In this document: positions 1-6,887 of the stretch, in pieces
Layout: the number at the start of each line of letters is the position of its first letter
Numbering within the stretch: position 1 is the stretch's first letter
DNA from: an uncultured Clostridia bacterium
GTDB taxonomy: Bacteria > Bacillota > Clostridia > UBA1381
DNA length: 6,887 bases
Reading direction: 5' to 3'
Assembly (NCBI GenBank): GCA_910585795.1
Contig: CAJUFV010000017.1
Span: 1 to 6,887 of the forward strand
Translations under genes and position numbers: made by a program
Notes under the pieces: model-generated
The model's database searches: none
Seen by the model: only the letters and a program-made list of their open reading frames with translations
What the model was told of the DNA's origin: nothing

Positions 1-1604
1 AACGCGAATGGCCGAGAAATGAGGTCACAAAAGCTCCCGTATGGTGCAGTGTTGACCTTCGTGACGGTAATCAGGCGTTGTATTCGCCTATGACAACAGA
101 TGAAAAAATTGAGTTTTTTAAATTTCTTGTAAAGCTGGGTTTTAAGGAAATTGAGGTGGGCTTTCCTGCGGCGTCACATACTGAATTTGAATTTGTACGC
201 CGTCTGATTGATGAGGATTTAATTCCTGACAATGTGTCAATTCAGGTTCTTACACAGGCGCGGGAGCACATTATAAAGAAAACTGTTGAGGCCTTAAAAG
301 GCGCAAAAAATGCGGTTATACATTTGTATAATTCTACATCCACGCTTCAGCGTGAGGTAGTGTTTAACAAGAATAAGGAAGAAATTAAGCAGCTTGCTGT
401 GGATGGCGCAAGGCTTGTAAAAAGTCTGGTTTCCGGACAGCTGGAAGGAAATATCAGATATGAGTATTCGCCGGAGAGCTTTACCTGTACTGAGATGGAT
501 TATGCGGCAGAGGTTACAAATGCGGTGCTTGACGTGTTTAAGCCGTCGGCAGATAACAAGGTTATTGTAAATCTTCCGTCAACGATTGAGGTTGCGACAG
601 CAAATGTTTACGCGGACCAGATTGAGTATATGTGTAAACACCTTAATAATCGTGAGAATCTTATAATAAGTGTACATGCTCATAATGACAGAGGCACGGG
701 AGTCGCCTCAAGCGAGCTTGCGCTGCTTGCCGGCGCGGATCGTGTTGAAGGCACTATTTTTGGAAATGGTGAAAGAACCGGTAATACCGATATTATTACT
801 GTTGCGCTTAATATGTTCTGTCAGGGAATTGACCCTGAGCTTAACCTGGAGAATATTGATGAAATAATAGAGGTGTTTGAAAAATATAACAGACTGCCTA
901 TTCATCCCAGACATCCGTATGCCGGTGAGATGGCGTATGTCGCATTTTCCGGCTCGCATCAGGATGCGATTAAAAAGAGCATGGATAAATTCGGCTCAAG
1001 TCCTAAGAATAAATGGGCTAATCCGTATTTGACGATTGACCCGACAGATATAGGAAGAAAATATGAGCCTATTCTTATAAACAGTCAGTCAGGCAAGGGC
1101 GGAGTAAGCTATATTATGGAGAATAAATACGGCTATACACTTCCAAAGCCTATGCTTGTGGAATTTGCGGCGGTTATAAATGATATGTCAGACGAGAAAA
1201 AGACTGTTCTCACAAATCATGAAATACATCAGGCGTTTAAGGATATTTATGTTAATGTTTCAGCTCCTATAAAGATACAATTTTACCGTTCTGGAGATGA
1301 TAATGACAGCACGCATATTTCTGCCGCCATTGAATACGGCGGAAAGGTTTCTTCAATTGAGGGGACAGGTAATGGCCCGCTTGATGCTTTGTGTAACGGG
1401 CTGCGTAAATATCTTGACTGTGATTTTGAAATCAGCAGCTATACAGAGCATGCTCTGACGCGTTCTTCAGATTCTAAGGCTGCGACATATATTGCGGTAA
1501 AGCATGAAGAAAAAACATTCTGGGGAGCGGGTGTTGATGCTAATATTAATACCGCGTCAATTTATGCGCTTATTTCAGCTGTAAACAGGATGCTTGAGGA
1601 ATAA
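1..1604 (+). CDS. leuA: 2-isopropylmalate synthase, long (yeast-type) form; 5' end cut by window edge
   Basis: Catalyses the first committed step of leucine synthesis: acetyl-CoA plus 2-oxoisovalerate to 2-isopropylmalate, in the cytoplasm. The reading frame is already open at base 3 and gives 533 visible residues before TAA. Family members of this form run about 550-560, so roughly 20-30 N-terminal residues are missing. The TTG at 78 is an internal Leu codon and not a start, because the family motif WCSVDLRDGNQAL lies upstream of and across it (visible residues 14-26). Further hallmarks are the GFKEIEVGFPAAS strand (about 46-58), the metal-binding HAHNDRG motif (about 225-231), GNGERTGN (254-261) and a C-terminal LeuA allosteric domain (about 410-533) with the EGTGNGPLDAL segment. 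This domain normally mediates leucine feedback inhibition. Homocitrate and citramalate synthases share the TIM barrel, but the N-terminal motif and overall length favour LeuA. The promoter and any leader lie outside the window. Confidence 0.95.
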   Translation, partial: REWPRNEVTKAPVWCSVDLRDGNQALYSPMTTDEKIEFFKFLVKLGFKEIEVGFPAASHTEFEFVRRLIDEDLIPDNVSIQVLTQAREHIIKKTVEALKGAKNAVIHLYNSTSTLQREVVFNKNKEEIKQLAVDGARLVKSLVSGQLEGNIRYEYSPESFTCTEMDYAAEVTNAVLDVFKPSADNKVIVNLPSTIEVATANVYADQIEYMCKHLNNRENLIISVHAHNDRGTGVASSELALLAGADRVEGTIFGNGERTGNTDIITVALNMFCQGIDPELNLENIDEIIEVFEKYNRLPIHPRHPYAGEMAYVAFSGSHQDAIKKSMDKFGSSPKNKWANPYLTIDPTDIGRKYEPILINSQSGKGGVSYIMENKYGYTLPKPMLVEFAAVINDMSDEKKTVLTNHEIHQAFKDIYVNVSAPIKIQFYRSGDDNDSTHISAAIEYGGKVSSIEGTGNGPLDALCNGLRKYLDCDFEISSYTEHALTRSSDSKAATYIAVKHEEKTFWGAGVDANINTASIYALISAVNRMLEE

Positions 1605-1619
1605 CAATTAGTCATAATA

Positions 1620-1659
1620 AAAATTCCGGTACATTATTTAATGTGCCGGAATTTTTTTT
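1620..1659. terminator. Bidirectional intrinsic terminator between leuA and the convergent exported-protein gene
   Basis: A 16-bp stem (1620-1635 with 1640-1655, one G-U wobble at 1630/1645) closes on a four-base loop, ATTT. A run of eight T follows the GC-rich core on the plus strand. It begins 15 bases after the leuA stop and lies 9 bases past the minus-strand gene's stop. On the minus strand the stem ends in TTTT followed by TATTA, so it should work in both directions. Confidence 0.9.
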
Positions 1660-1668
1660 GTTTAAATA

Positions 1669-2667
1669 TTATTTTGTGATTTCAACTGTTCTTGTGTCGC
1701 CGTCCCAGTCTACAGTAAGGTCAAATGCTTCCATAACAAATCTAAGCGGAACCATGGTTCTGTTGTTTTTGAGTGTTGCGGGGACTTCGAGATTTATTAC
1801 TTCATCGTCAAAAAGAGCAACATCACTGTCAAGGAACAATGTCATTTCATGTCCGTCCTTTGTAATGGTTATCATCTGATTTTCACTGTCCCAGCCGACA
1901 TTGGCGTTAAGCGCTTCGCTTATTCCGCGAACGGGAATAAGCGTGTAGGTATCACCGTCGACTGTTTCCAGAAGAGGATATTGGTCATCAAAGGCAAGCA
2001 AATCGCCGTTTATACGAATTTTCGCGCCTATGTAGTCAATATCATTATGATAATAACGCAGTACATGCTCTATGTATTTGGCGTCTCCGTATGTTGGATA
2101 AGACCAGTTTGTCGCGTACGCGGCAGCGTTTCCAAGCTCATTAATCCAGTCATCACCCTTTGCTTCAATAATTCTGTCAAGGACAGTTTGTCCGAAGTTG
2201 TAGGACTGAATCATTTTCATATAGTCACAGTCATACGCGATGAGTGACTGTGAGATAAGATATGCGGCAAACGGAACCGCTTTTGCGGGGTCAAGTCTGT
2301 CCTCAAGAGTCCATGCCTCCCCGGAATAGTTTTCTCCGAATTCCGCAAATGTTTTTTCAAGTGTGTATTCAATCTGCATAATACCCCATGCAGGGTATGA
2401 GCTGCCGTCCTCGCGATAGCTTAGATTTCTTCCGGATGATTCCTGCATACATATAGCCGCAAGCAGATTAGGGTCTACTCCGTACTGGTCGCCGGCTTGC
2501 TTAAATAGCTCCGAATAGGATTTAACCGCGCTGTTAAGGCGCGCAGTACCAATAGGAACATTGTCCATACTTGTGCCGCGATGGTCTGGTATCGCGCCGG
2601 CCGCAAAAGCGGTCAAAGAACTCAGGGATACTGCTGCCGCAAGTATAGCTGATATAATCTTTTTCAC
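1669..2667 (-). CDS. Exported lysozyme/lytic-transglycosylase-like protein with C-terminal copper-amine-oxidase-like domain
   Basis: Probable secreted cell-wall protein of 332 residues. From the chosen GTG start it opens with a classic signal peptide: KK, a hydrophobic stretch, then TAFA-A with likely cleavage near residue 22. Residues about 50-165 look like an SLT/lysozyme-type fold: a YGVDPNLLAAI helix, a candidate catalytic Glu76 in MQESSG, the WGIMQI motif (94-99) and a late SYNFG segment. Residues about 214-332 match the copper-amine-oxidase N-terminal-like domain as two half repeats, each with a PVR/PLR core followed by a W-D turn and a beta strand (IPVRG at 244 with GWD; MVPLRF at 305 with DWDG). 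In Clostridia this domain is a common extracellular module and does not by itself imply an oxidase. Peptidoglycan cleavage is inferred from the fold motifs. The longest ORF begins at an ATG at 2671-2673, but AAAGGAG abuts that ATG with no spacer, while it sits 6 bases from the GTG at 2665-2667. It is transcribed alone, divergently from eno. Confidence 0.85.
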   Translation of the reverse strand: MKKIISAILAAAVSLSSLTAFAAGAIPDHRGTSMDNVPIGTARLNSAVKSYSELFKQAGDQYGVDPNLLAAICMQESSGRNLSYREDGSSYPAWGIMQIEYTLEKTFAEFGENYSGEAWTLEDRLDPAKAVPFAAYLISQSLIAYDCDYMKMIQSYNFGQTVLDRIIEAKGDDWINELGNAAAYATNWSYPTYGDAKYIEHVLRYYHNDIDYIGAKIRINGDLLAFDDQYPLLETVDGDTYTLIPVRGISEALNANVGWDSENQMITITKDGHEMTLFLDSDVALFDDEVINLEVPATLKNNRTMVPLRFVMEAFDLTVDWDGDTRTVEITK

Positions 2668-2673
2668 GTCCAT

Positions 2674-2680
2674 CTCCTTT
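2674..2680 (-). promoter_or_regulatory. Start-deciding ribosome binding site of the exported-protein gene
   Basis: On the minus strand AAAGGAG is followed directly by ATG (zero spacer) and then, six bases on, by GTG-AAA-AAG. Ribosomes normally need about 5-9 bases between the GGAG core and the start codon. The GTG at 2665-2667 is therefore the better start, and it also gives a canonical M-K-K signal-peptide opening. Confidence 0.65.
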
Positions 2681-2718
2681 CCGCGGAAAAGCTAAGGCCT
2701 GTCCGCCATATAGTATGA

Positions 2719-4119
<1,401 letters not shown>

Positions 4120-4138
4120 AAAAATTTCTAAAAACACG

Positions 4139-4167
4139 TTGACATCTTAAAAATTTTGTTATATAAT
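4139..4167 (+). promoter_or_regulatory. Perfect-consensus sigma-A promoter driving the riboswitch leader
   Basis: -35 TTGACA (4139-4144), a 17-bp spacer, and -10 TATAAT (4162-4167): all twelve bases match consensus at the ideal spacing. The -35 begins 20 bases after the eno stop codon. Transcription should start near 4174, right at the 5' edge of the aptamer. So strong a promoter fits a gene whose output is limited downstream by a riboswitch. Confidence 0.92.
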
Positions 4168-4175
4168 AGCTTTAA

Positions 4176-4269
4176 GTTATAAGAGGGAGTAGTTCACGTA
4201 ATATGCGTTGAATGGGTCGTCAGTACGGAGAAATCCCGGTCCATCAGTAAGCAGCGAGACTTTTATTAC
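4176..4269 (+). promoter_or_regulatory. yybP-ykoY (Mn2+-sensing) riboswitch aptamer
   Basis: Family hallmarks are visible: the 5' loop GGGAGTAG (4185-4192), the internal GTCGTCAGTACGG element (4216-4228) and the 3' GCGAGAC (4254-4260). The closing P1 helix pairs 4176-4185 with 4260-4269 (ten positions, one U-U mismatch, one G-U). Inside, a hairpin forms from TTCACG (4193-4198) with CGT and GAA on the 3' side (4206-4212), and a second stem pairs 4212-4216 with TCCAT before the CAG. The family is known to bind Mn2+ and usually switches expression on. It controls membrane proteins for Mn2+ or cation export, such as MntP, TerC-like proteins and P-type ATPases. Recognition is by motif and hand folding; no covariance model was run. 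Confidence 0.88.
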
Positions 4270-4305
4270 ACTTTTTTGAGGTGTAGTAAGAGTCTCTTCT
4301 TTTTT
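4256..4305 (+). terminator. Riboswitch-controlled intrinsic terminator (expression platform)
   Basis: A 16-bp stem pairs 4256-4271 with 4281-4296 (two G-U wobbles), with a nine-base loop, followed by TTCTTTTTT. The 5' arm contains all of the 3' strand of aptamer helix P1 (4260-4269), so P1 and the terminator cannot coexist. Ligand binding that stabilises P1 should therefore allow read-through into the antiporter gene. It may also be the only terminator for eno transcripts. Confidence 0.88.
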
Positions 4306-4312
4306 CGGTGAC

Positions 4313-4332
4313 CTCCTGAAAAAGAAAAGGAG
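4313..4332 (+). promoter_or_regulatory. Possible Shine-Dalgarno-sequestering hairpin before the antiporter gene
   Basis: CTCCT (4313-4317) is exactly complementary to AGGAG (4328-4332), the ribosome binding site lying 10 bases before the ATG at 4343. Pairing would give a 5-bp stem with a 10-base loop. The same region (ACCTC, 4311-4315) is also complementary to GAGGT (4278-4282) in the terminator loop, so an exchange of partners is conceivable. The stem is short, and this may be coincidence because any CCTCC near a Shine-Dalgarno will pair with it. Confidence 0.35.
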
Positions 4333-4342
4333 AAATATAGCT

Positions 4343-5296
4343 ATGAATGTATTTTTAATGATTGTGTGTCTGGTTTTAGGGTTTGTGCTGTTGGTAAAGG
4401 GAGCGGATTTCTTTGTTGACGGTGCGTGTGAGCTTTCGGACAGGCTCAGAATACCGGCATATGTTGTGGGACTTACTGTAGTCGCGTTTGGGACAAGTCT
4501 GCCGGAGGCAGCAGTGAGTATTACCGCGTCATTGCAGCACAGCAATGAAATAGCGATAGGAAATGTTATAGGCTCAAATATATTTAATACGCTTGTGGTG
4601 CTTGGAGCAAGCGCGCTGTTTTCGCCAATCGTGGTAAAAAGCAATTTGCTGAAAAGAGATTTCCCGTTTTGTATCGGTATAACTATAGTAATGCTGGTTC
4701 TTATGCTGACGCTTGGCGGCGGGCAAATTGCGCTGACAAGAATGGACGGTATAATACTGCTTGTAATATTTGCTGTATTTATGATTATGTCTGTAACAGG
4801 AGCAAAAGAAAACGCTTCACAGCTTGGAGAATCGGCTGAAAAGAAGGACGTGCCGCTGTGGAAAAGTATAATGTTTATTGTGATAGGAGCGGCCGGAGTT
4901 ATTGTCGGCGGACAGCTTACAGTTAACGGCGCGAAATCGCTGGCAGAGTTTGCGGGACTCGATGAAAAGGTTATAGCTCTTACAGTGGTGGCAATCGGAA
5001 CAAGTCTGCCTGAACTGGTAACGTCAATAGTAGCTTCGCGTAAGAACCAGAACGATATAGCGGTAGGAAATGCGATAGGCTCAAATATTTTTAATATTTT
5101 GTTTATATTAGGTATTTCTGCTACAATTGGAACGATTACAACTGATATAAATGCTGTTATAGACGCTTGCGCGCTGGTCGGAATTGTTGTTTTGACATAT
5201 GTGTTCGCTCTGGCAAAAAAGAGCATTAACCGTGTTGAGGGTGGTATTATGATATTTGTGTATGCCACTTACACAGTATATCTGCTTATTCGTTAG
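4343..5296 (+). CDS. CaCA-family calcium/sodium-type antiporter (YrbG-like), probable Mn2+/Ca2+ exporter
   Basis: Integral membrane cation exchanger of 317 residues, the usual length for bacterial YrbG-type proteins. It has the two inverted alpha repeats of the Ca2+:cation antiporter superfamily. Repeat 1 carries GTSLPE (50-55) and GNVIGSNIFN (73-82); repeat 2 carries GTSLPE (219-224) and GNAIGSNIFN (242-251). The acidic residues Glu55 and Glu224 are the expected ion ligands. About ten hydrophobic segments are seen, with a charged cytoplasmic-type loop near 155-173 between the halves. The start is ATG at 4343, with AAAAGGAG 10 bases upstream. The gene is monocistronic and ends at a terminator. 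The upstream yybP-ykoY riboswitch suggests that its physiological cargo is Mn2+ or that it relieves Mn2+ excess. This is inferred from context, since sequence alone shows only a CaCA exchanger and Ca2+/Na+ exchange remains possible. Confidence 0.93.
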   Translation: MNVFLMIVCLVLGFVLLVKGADFFVDGACELSDRLRIPAYVVGLTVVAFGTSLPEAAVSITASLQHSNEIAIGNVIGSNIFNTLVVLGASALFSPIVVKSNLLKRDFPFCIGITIVMLVLMLTLGGGQIALTRMDGIILLVIFAVFMIMSVTGAKENASQLGESAEKKDVPLWKSIMFIVIGAAGVIVGGQLTVNGAKSLAEFAGLDEKVIALTVVAIGTSLPELVTSIVASRKNQNDIAVGNAIGSNIFNILFILGISATIGTITTDINAVIDACALVGIVVLTYVFALAKKSINRVEGGIMIFVYATYTVYLLIR

Positions 5297-5301
5297 TATG
5301 C

Positions 5302-5342
5302 AAAAAATAAAAAGCTGTGTTTAAAACAGCTTTTTATTTTTT
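5302..5342. terminator. Bidirectional terminator between the antiporter gene and cca
   Basis: A perfect 17-bp inverted repeat (5302-5318 with 5326-5342) has a GC core AGCTGT/ACAGCT, a seven-base loop, and A-rich/T-rich flanks that serve as U-tracts in both directions. It starts 5 bases after the antiporter stop codon. The stop codon of the convergent cca gene (5321-5323) lies in the loop, so the 3' arm is also cca coding sequence. Confidence 0.9.
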
Positions 5343-6670
5343 TGTCTGTATTCCTTGGCCGTCTTTAAAAGGTAGTCGCGGTTATTGAGGACAGGATTTA
5401 TGATTACTTCGTCAATCAGCTTTTTCAAAGTGTCTCCGATTTCCCGTCCGGGGCGGTAGCCAATACGTATGAGGTCTCTGCCGTTGACGGCAAGGTGTGA
5501 AATAAGGTACGGCTGACGCTCGGCGAGAATTTCTCTGTAGATATGATATGCGCTGTCTATACGAGCCTTTTTTTCAGGAAAGTGTTCGGGATTTTTAGCC
5601 ATGTTATCCGCTGTCTGAAGAGCGAGAAGCTTTTCAAACAGAGCCGCGCCTGTGCGCGACATCATTCGTTTGACGGACGGCTGTGATGGTTCGATACGTA
5701 CATCATGATTTTCTACAAGGATGGTTATATCATGTATGGTATTATTATCCATTCTCAGACGATGGAGCAGGTCAATGGCTATAGTGCCGCTTTCCCTGTG
5801 ATGACCGTAAAAGTGGATTATACCGTCGGCATCACGGCTTGCGCATCTTGGTTTGCCTATATCGTGCATGAGAGCCGCCCATCTTATGACAAGGTCGCGC
5901 TGAGAAAATTTTATAGCTTGCATGATATGCTCTCCGACATCGTAAACATGATATTTATTTTTCTGAGGTTCTCCGAAGCATCGTTCAAGCTCCGGCATAA
6001 TGTATTGAAGCATGCCGCATTCGTGCAGCTTGCGGACAAAGTCTGGATTATCGGAAAGAAGTATTTTATTCATTTCCTCAAGGATTCTTTCACTGCTTAC
6101 TTTCTTGATAAGCACCGCGCATTTTTTTATTGCTCGCCATGTTTTATCTTCAATTTTGAAGGATAAAACTGCGCTGAAGCGTATTGCGCGCAGCATGCGT
6201 AGAGCGTCTTCGCGGAACCGCTTTTCAGGCTCTCCGACACAGCGTATGATTTTGTGTTCAATATCTCTGCGTCCGCCGAAAAAATCAAGAATACCTTCAT
6301 CAGGATGATACATCATGGCGTTTATTGTAAAGTCACGCCTTGCGCAGTCCTCGCGCGGATTTGTGACAAATGAAACATTCTGCGGATGACGTCCGTCTTG
6401 ATACCGACCGTCATGACGGAAGGTGGTGATTTCATAGCCGGTTTTATTGTCGATGACAGTTACTGTTCCGTGCTGTATTCCGGTATCGGCTGTGCGCGGG
6501 AAAATACGCTTTACTTCCTGCGGCGTCGCGCTTGTGGCGATATCGTAGTCATGCGGAGTATGGTTCATGAGCATGTCACGTACTGCGCCGCCTGCGACGT
6601 ACGCGGAAAAGCCGCCTGATACCAGTCGGCTGAGAATATTTATAACGTTGTCGGGAAGGCTCATTTTCAT
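5321..6670 (-). CDS. cca: CCA-adding tRNA nucleotidyltransferase with HD domain
   Basis: Class II nucleotidyltransferase that builds or repairs the 3'-CCA end of tRNAs in the cytoplasm; 449 residues, normal for the clostridial HD-containing form. Motif A is GGAVRD (27-32) with the metal-binding DYD (41-43). The flexible-loop region DGRYQDGRHPQNVSF spans about 87-101. Motif B is RRDFTINAM (111-119). The nucleotide-selecting EDALR (154-158) is followed by RAIRF, and then SSERILEEMNKIL (192-204). A C-terminal HD domain follows, with MHDIGKP (268-274), HFYGHHRESG (286-295) and ENHD (320-323); this domain is linked to phosphohydrolase activity in related enzymes. The tail GRDLIRIGYRPGREIG (397-412) matches the family end. 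Poly(A) polymerase and separate CC- or A-adding enzymes share the head domain, but the intact loop and EDxxR motif fit a full CCA enzyme. The start is the ATG at 6668-6670, with AGGAG 8 bases upstream; the second ATG two codons in is too far from it. Confidence 0.94.
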   Translation of the reverse strand: MKMSLPDNVINILSRLVSGGFSAYVAGGAVRDMLMNHTPHDYDIATSATPQEVKRIFPRTADTGIQHGTVTVIDNKTGYEITTFRHDGRYQDGRHPQNVSFVTNPREDCARRDFTINAMMYHPDEGILDFFGGRRDIEHKIIRCVGEPEKRFREDALRMLRAIRFSAVLSFKIEDKTWRAIKKCAVLIKKVSSERILEEMNKILLSDNPDFVRKLHECGMLQYIMPELERCFGEPQKNKYHVYDVGEHIMQAIKFSQRDLVIRWAALMHDIGKPRCASRDADGIIHFYGHHRESGTIAIDLLHRLRMDNNTIHDITILVENHDVRIEPSQPSVKRMMSRTGAALFEKLLALQTADNMAKNPEHFPEKKARIDSAYHIYREILAERQPYLISHLAVNGRDLIRIGYRPGREIGDTLKKLIDEVIINPVLNNRDYLLKTAKEYRQKNKKLF

Positions 6671-6698
6671 AGCGTTAACTCCTAATGATTATAGTAGA

Positions 6699-6728
6699 AT
6701 TATAAATCCGCAGCAGGCGATGTGTCAA
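6699..6728 (-). promoter_or_regulatory. Sigma-A type promoter of cca
   Basis: On the minus strand: -35 TTGACA (6723-6728), an 18-bp spacer, and -10 TATAAT (6699-6704), all twelve bases matching consensus. The transcript should start near 6692, leaving a leader of only about 22 bases. A second TATAAT copy lies at 6688-6693, but no -35 sits at a usable distance from it. Confidence 0.85.
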
Positions 6729-6740
6729 GAGTGTTTTTAC

Positions 6741-6759
6741 GAATGTAAATTGAATGTAA
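6741..6759. repeat. Two GAATGTAA direct repeats spaced 11 bp, upstream of the cca promoter
   Basis: GAATGTAA occurs at 6741-6748 and 6752-6759. The copies are one helical turn apart and lie 12 bases upstream of the cca -35. On the minus strand they read TTACATTC twice. OmpR/PhoB-family regulators bind 11-bp-phased direct repeats, so this could be an activator site, but two short AT-rich copies are weak evidence. Confidence 0.4.
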
Positions 6760-6774
6760 TATCCATGTGGTATA

Positions 6775-6814
6775 AAATTAAGAAAGACGTCTTAAAGGAC
6801 GTCTTTCTTAATTT
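6775..6814. terminator. Strong terminator hairpin, probably for the minus-strand gene entering from the right
   Basis: A perfect 17-bp inverted repeat (6775-6791 with 6798-6814, core AAGACGTC/GACGTCTT) with a six-base loop. On the minus strand it ends in AATTTTATA, a reasonable U-tract, and it lies about 20 bases past the stop codon at 6834-6836. No plus-strand gene precedes it. It should insulate the cca promoter from transcription coming from the right. Confidence 0.8.
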
Positions 6815-6833
6815 GTGTCGGTTTTACATAATT

Positions 6834-6887
6834 TTATACAGGCTTAATTATATTTATTATTTCATTTGCCGGTTTGTCTGGAAGAGC
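6834..6887 (-). CDS. C-terminal fragment of an unidentified protein, cut by window edge
   Basis: On the minus strand the right edge opens into 17 codons ending ...LPDKPANEIINIIKPV and TAA (6834-6836). The strong hairpin at 6775-6814 follows about 20 bases later, as expected for a gene end, and the other two minus-strand frames close quickly. The visible tail is too short to assign a family, and the reading frame rests mainly on this terminator spacing. Confidence 0.45.
   Translation of the reverse strand, partial: ALPDKPANEIINIIKPV

Noticed and set aside
78..80. TTG as the start of the leuA ORF
   Set aside because: Conserved LeuA residues continue upstream in the same frame to the window edge, so this TTG encodes an internal leucine.
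1849..2247. A 132-codon plus-strand open frame opposite the exported-protein gene
   Set aside because: It is antisense to well-supported domains and has no motif, promoter or ribosome binding site.
4177..5268. A 363-codon open frame on the minus strand opposite the antiporter gene and its riboswitch leader
   Set aside because: It mirrors the codon pattern of the antiporter gene, is low in complexity (rich in T, S, I, P), shows no family motif, and would end inside the riboswitch. The plus strand carries the clear CaCA motifs.
5705..6166. A 153-codon plus-strand open frame inside cca
   Set aside because: It is antisense to the conserved HD and EDxxR-region coding sequence of cca, and has no recognisable product or convincing ribosome binding site.

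Overview
This window holds an AT-leaning, gene-dense chromosomal stretch that looks like a Clostridia-type Firmicute. The evidence is the long-form (yeast-type) LeuA, a secreted protein with a copper-amine-oxidase-like C-terminal domain (very common in Clostridia and Paenibacillus relatives), strong AGGAG Shine-Dalgarno sites, near-consensus sigma-A promoters, and a yybP-ykoY riboswitch with a Bacillus/Clostridium-style terminator. No mobile element, CRISPR array, phage gene, tRNA or rRNA was seen.

Layout, left to right. (1) The 3' part of a 2-isopropylmalate synthase gene (leucine biosynthesis), plus strand, cut by the left edge. (2) A bidirectional terminator shared with (3) a convergent minus-strand gene for an exported lysozyme/lytic-transglycosylase-like protein with a C-terminal copper-amine-oxidase-like domain. 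This gene is best started at a GTG two codons inside the longest ORF. (4) A divergent intergenic region with a clear promoter for the exported protein and an operator-like palindrome. (5) Enolase (eno), plus strand. (6) A compact control region: a perfect TTGACA-N17-TATAAT promoter, a yybP-ykoY (Mn2+-sensing) riboswitch aptamer and an overlapping intrinsic terminator. (7) A CaCA-family calcium/sodium-type antiporter, which the riboswitch should control. (8) A bidirectional terminator whose loop carries the stop codon of (9) a convergent minus-strand CCA-adding tRNA nucleotidyltransferase with an HD domain. (10) The cca promoter, a pair of 11-bp-spaced direct repeats, and a strong terminator hairpin for (11) a minus-strand gene whose last codons enter from the right edge.

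Most genes are independent housekeeping units and not one pathway. The one functional circuit visible is riboswitch plus antiporter: rising Mn2+ should stabilise the aptamer's P1 helix, prevent the terminator from forming, and allow expression of a cation exporter. Because eno has no terminator of its own before this promoter, the riboswitch terminator may also end eno transcripts. I found no convincing new multi-gene system. The riboswitch/antiporter pairing and its possible second, translational layer are the most worthwhile observations.
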